This document shows, one piece after another, positions 51,585-60,551 of a DNA stretch of 64,000 bases. The notes beneath the pieces are model-generated. The model did not search any database. It worked only from the letters and a program-made list of their open reading frames with translations, and was not told the origin of the DNA. The DNA comes from Streptomyces coelicoflavus (lineage in GTDB: Bacteria; Actinomycetota; Actinomycetes; Streptomycetales; Streptomycetaceae): NCBI RefSeq assembly GCF_003112555.1, contig NZ_BEWB01000003.1, forward strand, positions 62,001 to 126,000, in the 5' to 3' direction. Both the position numbers and the translations under genes were made by a program. Every line of letters begins with the position of its first letter. The stretch's first letter is position 1.

Positions 51585-52424
51585 GTGCCGGCCAGTACTG
51601 CGCCTCAAGCACCGCCCGCGCCGCCCGCCCAGGCCCAGGAGGCACCGGCGCCGCAGCGCAGCCGGGGCGCCGACACCCGGGCCCTGACCCAGGTGCTCTT
51701 CGGCCAGCTGAAGGACCTGACCCCGGGTACGCCGGAGCACGACCGGGTGCGCGCGGCGCTCATCGAGGCCAACCTCCCGCTGGTGCGCTACGCCGCCGCG
51801 CGCTTCCGCTCCCGCAACGAACCGATGGAGGACGTCGTCCAGGTCGGCACCATCGGGCTCATCAACGCCATCGACCGCTTCGACCCGGAACGGGGCGTGC
51901 AGTTCCCGACGTTCGCCATGCCGACCGTCGTCGGCGAGATCAAGCGGTACTTCCGCGACAACGTCCGCACGGTGCACGTGCCGCGCCGGCTGCACGAGCT
52001 GTGGGTGCAGGTCAACAGCGCCACCGAGGACCTGACCACCGCCTTCGGCCGTTCCCCGACCACCGCCGAGATCGCCGAGCGGCTGCGGATCACCGAGGAG
52101 GAGGTGCTGTCCTGCATCGAGGCGGGACGGTCGTACCACGCCACCTCGCTGGAGGCCGCCCAGGAGGGCGACGGGCTGCCCGGACTGCTCGACCGGCTCG
52201 GCTACGAGGACCCGGCGCTCGACGGGGTCGAGCACCGCGACCTGGTGCGCCACCTGCTCGTCCAGCTCCCCGAGCGGGAGCAGCGGATCCTGCTGCTGCG
52301 CTACTACAGCAACCTGACCCAGTCCCAGATCAGTGCGGAACTCGGCGTCTCCCAGATGCACGTCTCGCGGCTACTGGCGCGTAGTTTCCAGCGGTTGAGG
52401 TCCGCGAACCGGATCGACGCGTAA
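51585..52424 (+). CDS. sigF: SigB-family RNA polymerase sigma factor, SigF by context
   Basis: A 279-residue sigma factor of the stress/sporulation group (SigB/F/G). Region 2 contains [26 protein letters not shown], region 3 [22 protein letters not shown], and region 4 [37 protein letters not shown]. In S. coelicolor SigF acts late in spore maturation. I start at GTG 51585 after GAGGTGGAG; upstream TTG and other in-frame starts (up to 51534) would lengthen it. The tandem paralogue downstream is sigN. Regulation by an anti-sigma factor is expected but not encoded here. Confidence 0.9.
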   Translation: MPASTAPQAPPAPPAQAQEAPAPQRSRGADTRALTQVLFGQLKDLTPGTPEHDRVRAALIEANLPLVRYAAARFRSRNEPMEDVVQVGTIGLINAIDRFDPERGVQFPTFAMPTVVGEIKRYFRDNVRTVHVPRRLHELWVQVNSATEDLTTAFGRSPTTAEIAERLRITEEEVLSCIEAGRSYHATSLEAAQEGDGLPGLLDRLGYEDPALDGVEHRDLVRHLLVQLPEREQRILLLRYYSNLTQSQISAELGVSQMHVSRLLARSFQRLRSANRIDA

Positions 52425-52530
52425 GCTCGGCGGGGACTCCGAGAGGGGTCGAAAGCGCGAGCGAGACGTCACCGGGGAGAGCGAATCGCTCACCAGGGCC
52501 GTTGCGGACGGAATCGGGCTGAAAGCCCAT

Positions 52531-52552
52531 CAGACCCCCTGTTTCCAGGGGG
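52531..52552 (+). terminator. Hairpin after sigF
   Basis: ACCCCCTG and CAGGGGGT flank TTTC, about 110 bases after the sigF stop. It may end the sigF transcript before sigN. Confidence 0.6.
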
Positions 52553-52716
52553 TATTCGCATCTCGGATGTCGACATGTCACTACAGCGCGTTGCCGACAT
52601 GTGACATTCTGCCGGAGACGCGTTTGCCGGGGCTTCGGCTCCGGTATTCAGGTGAAGGCTGCGTTCCCGGCGTGGGAGCGTGTGCCGCGACCGTCCCGCG
52701 ACCCAAAGGGGGTGGC

Positions 52717-53691
52717 ATGTCCGCAGAACAGGGCAGCTCGAAGGTGCTCGCGCTCGCGGAGAGCGAGACCGCGCCCGACTCGATCGAGGCGCTCGGCGCC
52801 GTCGAGCCCGTCGGCCCCGTCGGCTCCATCGACTCCGTCGGCACCGTCGACGGCGCTCAGGCCGGCGATGCCGTGCCGGACCTCGACGCCGTGCCGGCCC
52901 AGACCCTTCCGGCCACAGAGGCCACGGGGGCCATCGACACCCGCACCCTGTCCCGCTCCCTGTTCCTGCGGCTCGCCGCCCTCGACGCGGACAGCCCCGA
53001 GCGCGCCTACGTCCGGGACACCCTGATCGAGCTCAACCTCCCGCTGGTGCGCTACGCCGCCGCGCGCTTCCGCTCCCGCAACGAGCCGATGGAGGACATC
53101 GTCCAGGTCGGCACCATCGGCCTGATCAAGGCGATCGACCGCTTCGACTGCGAACGGGGCGTCGAGTTCCCCACGTTCGCCATGCCGACCGTCGTCGGCG
53201 AGATCAAGCGGTTCTTCCGCGACACCTCGTGGTCGGTGCGCGTCCCGCGCCGCCTCCAGGAGCTGCGCCTGGCCCTGACGAAGGCCAGCGACGAGCTCTC
53301 CCAGAAGCTGGACCGCTCCCCGACCGTCGGCGAGCTGGCCGCCGTGCTCGGCGTGTCCGAGGAGGACGTCGTCGACGGCCTCGCGGTGGGCAACGCCTAC
53401 ACCGCCTCCTCGCTGGACTCCCCGGCCCCGGAGGACGACGGCGGCGAGGGCTCGCTGGCGGACCGTCTGGGCTACGAGGACACCGCGCTGGAGGGCGTGG
53501 AGTACCGGGAGTCCCTCAAGCCGCTGCTGGCCAAGCTGCCGCCCCGGGAGCGGCGGATCATCATGCTGCGGTTCTTCGCCAACATGACCCAGTCGCAGAT
53601 CGGCGAGGAGGTCGGCATCTCGCAGATGCACGTCTCCCGGCTGCTCACCCGGACCCTGTCCCAGCTGCGCGAGGGCCTCATCTCCGACTGA
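52717..53691 (+). CDS. sigN: SigB-family RNA polymerase sigma factor, SigN by context
   Basis: A 324-residue paralogue of the preceding gene with the same sigma regions ([86 protein letters not shown]). It differs by an about 80-residue acidic N-terminal tail with Gly-Pro-Val repeats. ATG 52717 has AAAGGGGG upstream. In S. coelicolor SigN is expressed in aerial hyphae subapical compartments. The name is from position and similarity, not a database check. Confidence 0.87.
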   Translation: MSAEQGSSKVLALAESETAPDSIEALGAVEPVGPVGSIDSVGTVDGAQAGDAVPDLDAVPAQTLPATEATGAIDTRTLSRSLFLRLAALDADSPERAYVRDTLIELNLPLVRYAAARFRSRNEPMEDIVQVGTIGLIKAIDRFDCERGVEFPTFAMPTVVGEIKRFFRDTSWSVRVPRRLQELRLALTKASDELSQKLDRSPTVGELAAVLGVSEEDVVDGLAVGNAYTASSLDSPAPEDDGGEGSLADRLGYEDTALEGVEYRESLKPLLAKLPPRERRIIMLRFFANMTQSQIGEEVGISQMHVSRLLTRTLSQLREGLISD

Positions 53692-53822
53692 GCCCGCGCC
53701 GCGGGAGAGCCCGTACGACAGCACGGCGACCGCCGTGGCACCTCGGGGGTGCCGCGGCGGCCGCCTTCGTATGCGCCGGTACCGGCCGGAGGGCCCGGTG
53801 CCGGTTCTGTCCGCTGCCGGTT

Positions 53823-54023
53823 CTAGCCGAGCGCCAGCCAGGCCACGGCCGCGACGACGATCACGGCGGCCACGATGCCGACGATCAGGCCGACGCGGGG
53901 ACCGGAGGAGGCGGCGGGGGCCGCCGCCTGCCGGCTCTGCGGGGCGTCGTCGACGAACGCGCGGAACATCTGGGTGCTGCCTGCGGGGTCGTTGGTGCCC
54001 TGGGGGCCCTGGGTGTTAGCCAT
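53823..54023 (-). CDS. Small tail-anchored membrane protein
   Basis: A 66-residue protein with a soluble NTQGPQGTNDPAGSTQMFRAFVDD start and one C-terminal helix VGLIVGIVAAVIVVAAVAWLALG. It is convergent with sigN and divergent from the MarR gene. Good start and codon bias support coding. Function unknown. Confidence 0.75.
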   Translation of the reverse strand: MANTQGPQGTNDPAGSTQMFRAFVDDAPQSRQAAAPAASSGPRVGLIVGIVAAVIVVAAVAWLALG

Positions 54024-54169
54024 GGGCCGAGACACTAGCGAATCCGCGGGTGCGGCCCAAGTGCGGGGCCGCCGAGTGCTCTTGACCCCGCTCACCCCCT
54101 ATCACCTGCGCATTTACTTTCGCAATACTTGCCTTTGCCAACTTTTTATTCCGCACCGGCCGCTTTTGT

Positions 54170-54212
54170 TTGCCTGTAGCAACTAACGGAACTTATGGTT
54201 GCCCTAAGCAAC
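54170..54212. promoter_or_regulatory. MarR operator-like inverted repeats
   Basis: TTGCCTGTAGCAA (54170-54182) and GTTGCCCTAAGCAAC (54198-54212) are two small dyads of the same plan, TTGC-N5-GCAA, just before the MarR gene start. A MarR dimer could bind each one and control its own gene and the exporter. Confidence 0.7.
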
Positions 54213-54228
54213 GAATCGGGAGGTGCGT

Positions 54229-54732
54229 ATGGCCGGGAAGGCGCAGTACGAGGAGCTGATCCGTCAGTTCAGCGCCTTCGGCGCCGTGAAGCGGGAGATG
54301 GGACGGATGCTGCCGTCCGACTGTCCCGGGGGAGCCGTCGCCGTACTGACCCTGCTCGGCCGGCACGGGGACATGCGCATGAGCAAGCTCGCGGAGCTGC
54401 TCGCGGTGGACATGTCCGTGACCAGCCGCCACGTCGCCCACGTCGCCGAGCGGGGCTGGATCGACCGCTCTCCCGACCCCGCGGACAAGCGCTCGCGCAT
54501 CCTGCGCCTGACGCCCGCGGGGCAGGAGCAGCTCGACGAGATCGCCGAGCGGACCACTCAGCTGCTCGCCCACCGCCTGAGCGACTGGACCGACGACGAG
54601 GTCGGCCAGCTCTCCCGGCTCATGGCCCGCCTCAGGGCCAGCTTCGACGACTGCCGGGCCCCCGCGGCCCGGCCTCCCGCACTGTCCGGGGACGAACAGT
54701 CCACCCGTACACCCGCGATCACCATTCAGTAA
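54229..54732 (+). CDS. MarR-family transcriptional regulator
   Basis: A 167-residue winged-helix regulator: GGAVAVLTLLGRHGDMRMSKLAELLAVDMSVTSRHVAHVAERGWIDRSPDPADKRSRILRLTPAGQEQL. It probably represses itself and the MFS exporter gene downstream by nine bases, and is released by the exported compound. ATG 54229 has GGGAGG upstream. Dyad operators precede it. Confidence 0.93.
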   Translation: MAGKAQYEELIRQFSAFGAVKREMGRMLPSDCPGGAVAVLTLLGRHGDMRMSKLAELLAVDMSVTSRHVAHVAERGWIDRSPDPADKRSRILRLTPAGQEQLDEIAERTTQLLAHRLSDWTDDEVGQLSRLMARLRASFDDCRAPAARPPALSGDEQSTRTPAITIQ

Positions 54733-54741
54733 AGGAAGTTC

Positions 54742-57342
54742 ATGGCAACGACCACACCAGCCGGTGTGCGGGCTCATGCCAAGCACGGGGGAGGCTCCTC
54801 CGGAGACGCTCCGATGACGCACCGGCAGATCATGGAGGCACTGTCCGGGCTGCTGCTCGGCATGTTCTGCGCGATCCTGTCCTCGACCATCGTCACCAAC
54901 GCGCTGCCCGAGATCATCGGGGACCTCGGCGGCGGCCAGAGCGCCTACACCTGGGTCGTCACGGCCTCGCTGCTCACGATGACCGCCTCGACCCCGCTGT
55001 GGGGCAAGCTCGCGGACCAGTTCAGCAAGAAGGCCCTGGTCCAGATAGCCCTGGTCGTCTTCGTCATCGGCTCCGTCGTGGCCGGTCTGGCGCAGAACCC
55101 CGCGATGCTGATCACCGCTCGGGCCATCCAGGGCCTGGGCGCCGGCGGTCTGTCCGCCCTGGCCCAGATCATCATGGCCGCGATGATCGCCCCGCGTGAG
55201 CGCGGACGCTACTCCGGCTACCTGGGCGCCACCTTCGCCGTCGCCACCGTCGGCGGCCCGCTGCTCGGCGGCGTCATCACCGACACCAGCTGGCTCGGCT
55301 GGCGCTGGTGCCTCTACGTCGGCGTGCCCTTCGCGATCCTCGCGCTGATCGTGCTCCAGAAGACGCTGCACCTGCCCGTGGTCAAGCGGAAGGTCAAGGT
55401 CGACTGGGCCGGCGCCTTCTTCGTCACCGCGGCCGTCTGCCTGCTGCTCGTCTGGGTCACCTTCGCCGACGACAAGTACTCCTGGATGTCCTGGCAGACC
55501 GGCGTCATGGTCGGCGGCGCGATCGTGCTGACGCTGATCTTCCTGCTCGTCGAGAGCAAGGCCAGCGAGCCGATCATCCCCCTGCGGCTGTTCAGGAACC
55601 GCACCATCACCCTGGCCTCGCTGGCCTCGCTGTTCGTCGGTATCGCGATGTTCGCGGGCACCGTCTACTTCAGCCAGTACTTCCAGCTGGCCCGGGACAA
55701 GTCCCCGACCATGTCGGGCGTCATGACCATCCCGATGATCGGCGGCCTGTTCGTCTCGTCCACGGTCTCCGGCATCGTCATCACCAAGACCGGCAAGTGG
55801 AAGCGCTGGCTGCTGGCCGGCGGCGTGCTGCTGACGGCGGGCCTGGGCCTGCTCAGCACCATGCGCTACGACACCCCGTACTGGCACATCGGCATCTTCA
55901 TGGCGCTGATGGGTCTCGGCGTCGGCATGATGATGCAGAACCTGGTGCTCTGCACGCAGAACCAGGTGGACCCGGGCGACCTGGGCTCCGCGTCCTCCAC
56001 GGTCACCTTCTTCCGGTCCCTCGGCGGCGCGGTGGGCGTCTCGGTGCTCGGCTCCATCATGTCGTCCCGGATCAGCCACTACGCCGCGGACACCATCGGG
56101 CAGCTCAGCCCGCAGGAGCAGGCGGCGGCCGCCAAGACCGCCGGCAGTGGCGCCATCCCCGACATGGACCTGCTGCCCCCCGGCATCCGCGAGTGGCTGG
56201 AGAGCGCCTACGGGCACGGCATCGCCGACATCTTCCTGTACGTCGCGCCGATCGCCCTGCTCGGCTTCCTGGTGACGCTGTTCATCAAGGAGGTCCCGCT
56301 GCGCACCAAGGGCGCCCTCGCCCAGGCGGCGGAGTCCTCGGCCGAGGCCGCCCCGCCGGTGGCGGGCACCCCCGCGGAGGCCGTCCGCGTCGCCGACGAG
56401 CCGGTTCCGGCCGGTGCGACGGCGGCCGTTTTGGCCACGCCGTCCGGCGACCCGCTCACCCCGGTCACCTCGGCCGTCTCGGACACCGCGGCCTCCCCGG
56501 CCGCCGGACCGGCCACCACCCAGCGGCTCGCCGCCGTCGCCACGGCGACCGGCTCCGGCGAACCGCAGGCGCCCGTCTCCGGCGGCATCGCGGTCCGCGG
56601 CTTCGTCCGCGGCGCCGAGTCCGCCCCGGTCCCGCAGGCGGCGGTCACGCTGATCTCGCTGGCCGGCCGCCAGCTCGGCCGGTCCGTCGCCCAGGCCGAC
56701 GGCTCCTACGGCATCGACGCGCCGAGCGCCGGGTCGTACGTGCTGATCGCCTCCGCCGACGGCTTCCAGCCGCAGGCCTCCACCATCGTCGTCAACGACG
56801 AGCCGGTCGCCTACGACATCCTGCTCAGCGGCACCAGCGGGCTCACCGGCCTGGTGAAGGCCGTGGAGAGCGGGCTGCCGGTCAAGGACGCCATGGTGAT
56901 CGTGACCGACGTGCGCGGCGACCTGCTGGCCAGCGCCACCACCGGTGAGGCGGGCGAGTTCGCCTTCACCGAGCTGGTGCCGGGCACGGTGACCGTCGCG
57001 GTCAACGCCGCCGGCTACCGGCCCCGCGCCCTGCCCCTGGAGGTCGGTGGCACCGGCGTCACCCGCGTCGAGGTCGACCTGCAGGCCGGGGCCCGGGTCC
57101 AGGGCGTCGTGCGGGCCCCGCACGGTCCGCTGGCCGACGCCCGGGTCACCCTGGTCGACGCGGCGGGCAACGTGGTCGGCACGGCCACCACCGGCTCGGA
57201 CGGGGCGTACGCCTTCACCGACCTGGACGCCGGTGAGTACACCGTCATCGCGACCGGCTACCCGCCGGTGGCGACGGCCCTGACGGTCGCCGGCCCGGGT
57301 GCCGACGGCCACGACATCGAGCTCGCCCACCCCGGCGAGTAG
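54742..57342 (+). CDS. MFS multidrug exporter (DHA2/EmrB type) fused to carboxypeptidase-regulatory-like repeats
   Basis: An 866-residue protein. Residues about 30-530 are a 14-helix DHA2 exporter (SGLLLGMFCAILSSTIVTNALPEI, ADQFSKKALVQIALVVF, APRERGRYSGYLGATFAVATVGGPLLGG). After an Ala/Pro/Thr-rich linker, residues about 610-866 hold three CarboxypepD_reg-like beta domains (VRGFVRGAESAPVPQAAVTLI; GLVKAVESGLPVKDAMVIV; VQGVVRAPHGPLADARVTLVD), each with GSY/GEF turns. The tail length is unusual for an MFS exporter; it should lie in the cytoplasm if the helix count is 14. It follows the MarR gene by nine bases and is likely its target. Confidence 0.92.
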   Translation: MATTTPAGVRAHAKHGGGSSGDAPMTHRQIMEALSGLLLGMFCAILSSTIVTNALPEIIGDLGGGQSAYTWVVTASLLTMTASTPLWGKLADQFSKKALVQIALVVFVIGSVVAGLAQNPAMLITARAIQGLGAGGLSALAQIIMAAMIAPRERGRYSGYLGATFAVATVGGPLLGGVITDTSWLGWRWCLYVGVPFAILALIVLQKTLHLPVVKRKVKVDWAGAFFVTAAVCLLLVWVTFADDKYSWMSWQTGVMVGGAIVLTLIFLLVESKASEPIIPLRLFRNRTITLASLASLFVGIAMFAGTVYFSQYFQLARDKSPTMSGVMTIPMIGGLFVSSTVSGIVITKTGKWKRWLLAGGVLLTAGLGLLSTMRYDTPYWHIGIFMALMGLGVGMMMQNLVLCTQNQVDPGDLGSASSTVTFFRSLGGAVGVSVLGSIMSSRISHYAADTIGQLSPQEQAAAAKTAGSGAIPDMDLLPPGIREWLESAYGHGIADIFLYVAPIALLGFLVTLFIKEVPLRTKGALAQAAESSAEAAPPVAGTPAEAVRVADEPVPAGATAAVLATPSGDPLTPVTSAVSDTAASPAAGPATTQRLAAVATATGSGEPQAPVSGGIAVRGFVRGAESAPVPQAAVTLISLAGRQLGRSVAQADGSYGIDAPSAGSYVLIASADGFQPQASTIVVNDEPVAYDILLSGTSGLTGLVKAVESGLPVKDAMVIVTDVRGDLLASATTGEAGEFAFTELVPGTVTVAVNAAGYRPRALPLEVGGTGVTRVEVDLQAGARVQGVVRAPHGPLADARVTLVDAAGNVVGTATTGSDGAYAFTDLDAGEYTVIATGYPPVATALTVAGPGADGHDIELAHPGE

Positions 57343-57350
57343 CAGAACCC

Positions 57351-57409
57351 CGGCCCGTGGTGGCGTGCGCGCTCTGAGCGGAGGTGCGCCCGCCCACCAC
57401 GGGCCGGTT
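57351..57409 (+). terminator. Long inverted repeat after the MFS exporter
   Basis: CCGGCCCGTGGTGG and CCACCACGGGCCGG are perfect 14-base arms separated by a 31-base centre, followed by TTTCTTT. It probably terminates or attenuates the transcript before the YceI gene. Confidence 0.8.
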
Positions 57410-57451
57410 TCTTTACGACCACTTTCTGAGCCTTTGCAGGGAGAAAACGGG

Positions 57452-58273
57452 ATGGGACTGACCGCGAGGATCCGAACGCGGGACGGATGGGCCGTGTCGC
57501 ACGCGGTCGTCACGGTGACCGACATGACCGGCGTCCAGGTACTGCGCGCCGAGGCGGACACCGAGGGGGCCGTGCGGGACACCACCCCGTTGACGCCGGG
57601 GGCGTACACCGTGATCGTCACCGCGGTCGGTTACGCGCCGGCCGCCTCCAGCGCGATCGTCACCGCGAGCGGCCGGGCCGAGGTCGGCACCGTGACGCTG
57701 GCCCGCCAGGGCGGCACGGAGCTGCCGCCGCCGGGGCCGTGGACGGTCGACCCGGCACACTCCAGCGTGGCCGCCGTCGCCCAGCACCTCGGCATCTCCA
57801 GCGTGCGCGGCCGGTTCACCGACTTCGCCGCCACCGTCGAGATCGCGCCGGACGACGTCACCAAGTCCCGGGTGGAGGCGGTGATCAAGGCGGCCTCCAT
57901 CGACACGGGCAACGGCATGCGCGACACCCACCTGCGCTCGCCGGACTTCCTGGACGTCGAGCGGTTCCCGGAGATCACCTACCGCTCCACCGGCGTGAGC
58001 GAGGCCGGCCCGGACCGCTGGACCGTCCGCGGCGAGCTGGCTCTGCACGGGGTCGTCCGCGAGGTCGGCCTGGACCTGGCCTACCTCGGCACCGGCGCCG
58101 ACCCCTGGGGCGGCACCCGGGCGGCCTTCCGCGCGACGACGGAGCTGCACCGCGAGGACTTCGCCATGAACTACAACCAGATCGTCCAGGCAGGCATCGC
58201 CGCCATCGGCACCACCCTCAGGGTCGAGCTGGACGTCCAGGCGGTCCAGGGGGAGTCACTTCCGGCCGTGTGA
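57452..58273 (+). CDS. CarboxypepD_reg plus YceI-domain protein
   Basis: A 273-residue protein: an N-terminal beta domain like those on the MFS tail (VVTVTDMTGVQVLRAEADTEGAVRD, PLTPGAYTVIVTAVGYAP), then a YceI lipocalin-like domain (GPWTVDPAHSSVAAVAQHLGISSVRGRFTDFAATVEI, ...SPDFLDVERFPEITYRSTGV, ...EDFAMNYN). YceI proteins bind polyisoprenoid or other lipids. No signal peptide is seen. ATG 57452 has GGGAG upstream. It shares domains with the exporter, so the two may act on the same hydrophobic compound. Confidence 0.87.
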   Translation: MGLTARIRTRDGWAVSHAVVTVTDMTGVQVLRAEADTEGAVRDTTPLTPGAYTVIVTAVGYAPAASSAIVTASGRAEVGTVTLARQGGTELPPPGPWTVDPAHSSVAAVAQHLGISSVRGRFTDFAATVEIAPDDVTKSRVEAVIKAASIDTGNGMRDTHLRSPDFLDVERFPEITYRSTGVSEAGPDRWTVRGELALHGVVREVGLDLAYLGTGADPWGGTRAAFRATTELHREDFAMNYNQIVQAGIAAIGTTLRVELDVQAVQGESLPAV

Positions 58274-59017
58274 GGCACCGCCGGACGCCCGGGCCACCAC
58301 CTGGGCGCACAGGTCCCGGAGCTTGACGTTCCGGTCCTGTGAGACGCGGCGCAGCCGCTCCATGGCCCGGTGGGCGTCGATGCGCTCCCGGGCCATGAGC
58401 ATGCCGACCGCCTGGTCTATGACGCTGCGGGAGAGCAGGGCGGTGCGCACGTCGGCCGCGGAGGCCCGCTTCCGCTCGACGCGCAGGGCCTCGTTCACCG
58501 CGTCGGCGGCCCGCTCCGCGAAGGCGCGGGCCGCGTCCAGCCCATGGGCCAGCGAATCGGGCTCGAGGCCGTAGAGGTTGAGCGCGGCGCCCGTCTCCCC
58601 CTCGACGGCCAGCGGCAGCGCCAGCACGCAGCGCACGCCGGTGGCCAGCGCGTACTCGGTGTACGGGGGCCAGCGGTCCTCGGCGGCCAGGTCCGCGGAG
58701 TACTGCGCGTCGCCCGACTCGGCGGCGTCCACGCAGGGCCCCGAGCCGTTCTCGTACTGGCGCAGGTCCAGGCCGCGGGGCAGGCCGGTACTGCCCGCCA
58801 GCGTCATCAGCCGGTCGGCCCGGCGCACGGTGACCGAGCAGGCGTCGGCGCCCGGCACCTGCTGGACCGCCCGGTCGGTCAGGTCGCGCAGCAGGGTGTC
58901 CAGGCCCTGGGCGCGCGCGATGGCGTGATCAAGGGTCTTCGCGGCCGCGTCCGTGGCCGGGGCCGTGTCCGCGGCTGTGTCGACGGCCGTGGCCGTGTCG
59001 GGGGTCCGAGGGGTCAT
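58256..59017 (-). CDS. GAF-ANTAR RNA-binding regulator
   Basis: A 253-residue protein with a GAF-type sensor (DLTDRAVQQVPGADACSVTVRRADRLMTLAGS ... GSGPCVDAAESGD ... VRCVLALPLAVEGETGAALNLYG) and a C-terminal ANTAR domain (LLSRSVIDQAVGMLMARERIDAHRAMERLRRVSQDRNVKLRDLCAQVV) that binds leader-RNA hairpins for antitermination. It overlaps the convergent YceI gene by 18 bases. The signal is unknown; a paralogue lies next to it. Confidence 0.9.
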   Translation of the reverse strand: MTPRTPDTATAVDTAADTAPATDAAAKTLDHAIARAQGLDTLLRDLTDRAVQQVPGADACSVTVRRADRLMTLAGSTGLPRGLDLRQYENGSGPCVDAAESGDAQYSADLAAEDRWPPYTEYALATGVRCVLALPLAVEGETGAALNLYGLEPDSLAHGLDAARAFAERAADAVNEALRVERKRASAADVRTALLSRSVIDQAVGMLMARERIDAHRAMERLRRVSQDRNVKLRDLCAQVVARASGGASHGRK

Positions 59018-59035
59018 GACCGTACGGATGTCCCG

Positions 59036-59821
59036 TCAGCGCTCGGTCACGCCTCGGCCGCCCGGGGCGGAATGGGCGTCGACGATGCGGCGGGCCAGGT
59101 CGCGCAGTTTCACGTTCTCCCGCTGGGAGGCCTTCACCAGCGACTCGAAGGCCCCGGCCGCGTCGATGTCCAGACGCTCCATCAGGATGCCGGTGGCCTG
59201 GCCGATCAGGTCCCGGGTCCGCATCGCCTCGGTGAGCTGCTCGCGCACGGTCGCCGAGTCCAGGGCGAGGGAGACGTGCGCGGTGAACAGCCGCCCGATG
59301 CGGGCGGCGTCCTCGTCGAAGGCCTGCGGCTTGCGGGCGTACGCCGTCAGTACGGTCAGCCGGCGCCGGTCGGCGCGCAGCCGCAGGGACAGCGCCGAGC
59401 GCAGGCCGATCCCGGACAGGGCGTTGCCGCCGCCGTCGGCCTCGCTGTCGTCCGTGTGCACCACGGGCGTCGTCCACAGGCGCTCCCAGTCCGGGTGCGG
59501 GGTGTGGCCGCCCTGAACGCCCTGAACGCCCTGGCCGCCCTGGCCGCCCTGCCGGGGCTCGGCGGCGAACCGTACGGTCTCGTCGGTCCAGGCGAGGGTG
59601 CGCAGCCGGCCGCCCCGCTGGATCTCCGCGATGCCCGCGTGCTCGGCGTCGGGCAGCAGGCGTACGGCCAGGTGGACGGCGGTGTGCAGGGTGTCGCCGG
59701 GGCTGTTCGTCCCGTGCAGGTCCCGGGCCGCCGCCGTCAGGGCGTCGGCCAGCTCGAAGCCCACCGGAAAACGCGGCAAATCAGTAAATTCGGACGCAGC
59801 CACCACGAACCTCTTCGGCAT
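59036..59821 (-). CDS. GAF-ANTAR RNA-binding regulator, second copy
   Basis: A 261-residue paralogue of the neighbouring gene. The GAF-like part (LHTAVHLAVRLLPDAEHAGIAEIQRGGRLRTLAWTD...) has an inserted Gly-Gln-Val repeat (QGGQGGQGVQGVQGG) encoded by nine-base tandem repeats at about 59508-59553. The ANTAR domain is MRTRDLIGQATGILMERLDIDAAGAFESLVKASQRENVKLRDLARRIV. ATG 59821 is preferred, with GAGG upstream. The two genes are on the same strand 18 bases apart and probably one operon. Confidence 0.88.
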   Translation of the reverse strand: MPKRFVVAASEFTDLPRFPVGFELADALTAAARDLHGTNSPGDTLHTAVHLAVRLLPDAEHAGIAEIQRGGRLRTLAWTDETVRFAAEPRQGGQGGQGVQGVQGGHTPHPDWERLWTTPVVHTDDSEADGGGNALSGIGLRSALSLRLRADRRRLTVLTAYARKPQAFDEDAARIGRLFTAHVSLALDSATVREQLTEAMRTRDLIGQATGILMERLDIDAAGAFESLVKASQRENVKLRDLARRIVDAHSAPGGRGVTER

Positions 59822-60040
59822 GCGCGGCCTCACGGCCGTGCGCAGGAGAGCTCCGCAGCACATTCCCGACTGCGAGCACAGGACGAACAGCACTTTAGCT
59901 GCTTGGTTGCGTGCCGGTGACGCTCGGCCGACGGACCGGGCCGGCGGGCGACCGGGAACCTTTCGCGCCGCGGCCCGGCGTGGTGGAATGGGACCGGGTC
60001 AGGAAGCGGCCCGGCCGGAAGCCCGACGGACGTCTGTCAG

Positions 60041-60427
60041 GTGAGTGCTGTGACCTTCCATCCTCAGTCCCGTGAGCCGTACGAGCCCTGTGAGCCACCG
60101 GGCTGTGCCGTGCTCGCGATGCCCAGCGAGATCGACTTCTGCAACGCCTCGGGACTGCTGCCCCTGATCATGACCGCCGTGGAGCAGCGCTCCGACGCAC
60201 TGCGCCTGCTCGTCCTGGACCTGTCCGGCACCCGTTTCATGGACTCCCAGGGCGTCCGCCTGATCGCCGCCGTACGCTGCCGCCTGCCCGACCGCACCCT
60301 GCTGCGCGTGGTGGCCGCCCCGGGCGTGGCGAGCCGCGTCCTGGAACTCTCCGGCCTGCGCCGCGACGTGCCGGTGCACGACAACCTCGCGGAGGCACTG
60401 CACGCGGAGAGCGGGACGGCGGCCTAG
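60041..60427 (+). CDS. STAS-domain anti-sigma factor antagonist
   Basis: A 128-residue SpoIIAA-like protein: AVLAMPSEIDFCNASGLLPLIMTAVEQ, then LRLLVLDLSGTRFMDSQGVRLIAAVRC with the phosphorylatable Ser in DSQGV. Such proteins release sigma factors of the SigB/SigF group from anti-sigma kinases. No kinase gene is adjacent, but the sigF/sigN genes in this window belong to that group. GTG 60050 is an alternative start. Confidence 0.88.
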   Translation: MSAVTFHPQSREPYEPCEPPGCAVLAMPSEIDFCNASGLLPLIMTAVEQRSDALRLLVLDLSGTRFMDSQGVRLIAAVRCRLPDRTLLRVVAAPGVASRVLELSGLRRDVPVHDNLAEALHAESGTAA

Positions 60428-60551
60428 GGGGTGCCGTCCCGATCGGGCCGGCTCCAGGCAACGGCGCCTTGCGGCTGAGCCGAGCGGGGGCGACGGCGTG
60501 CCAGGCCCCGCGACCGCGGCAGGATCCAGACGGCAGCCCTAGGCTGGCGGC

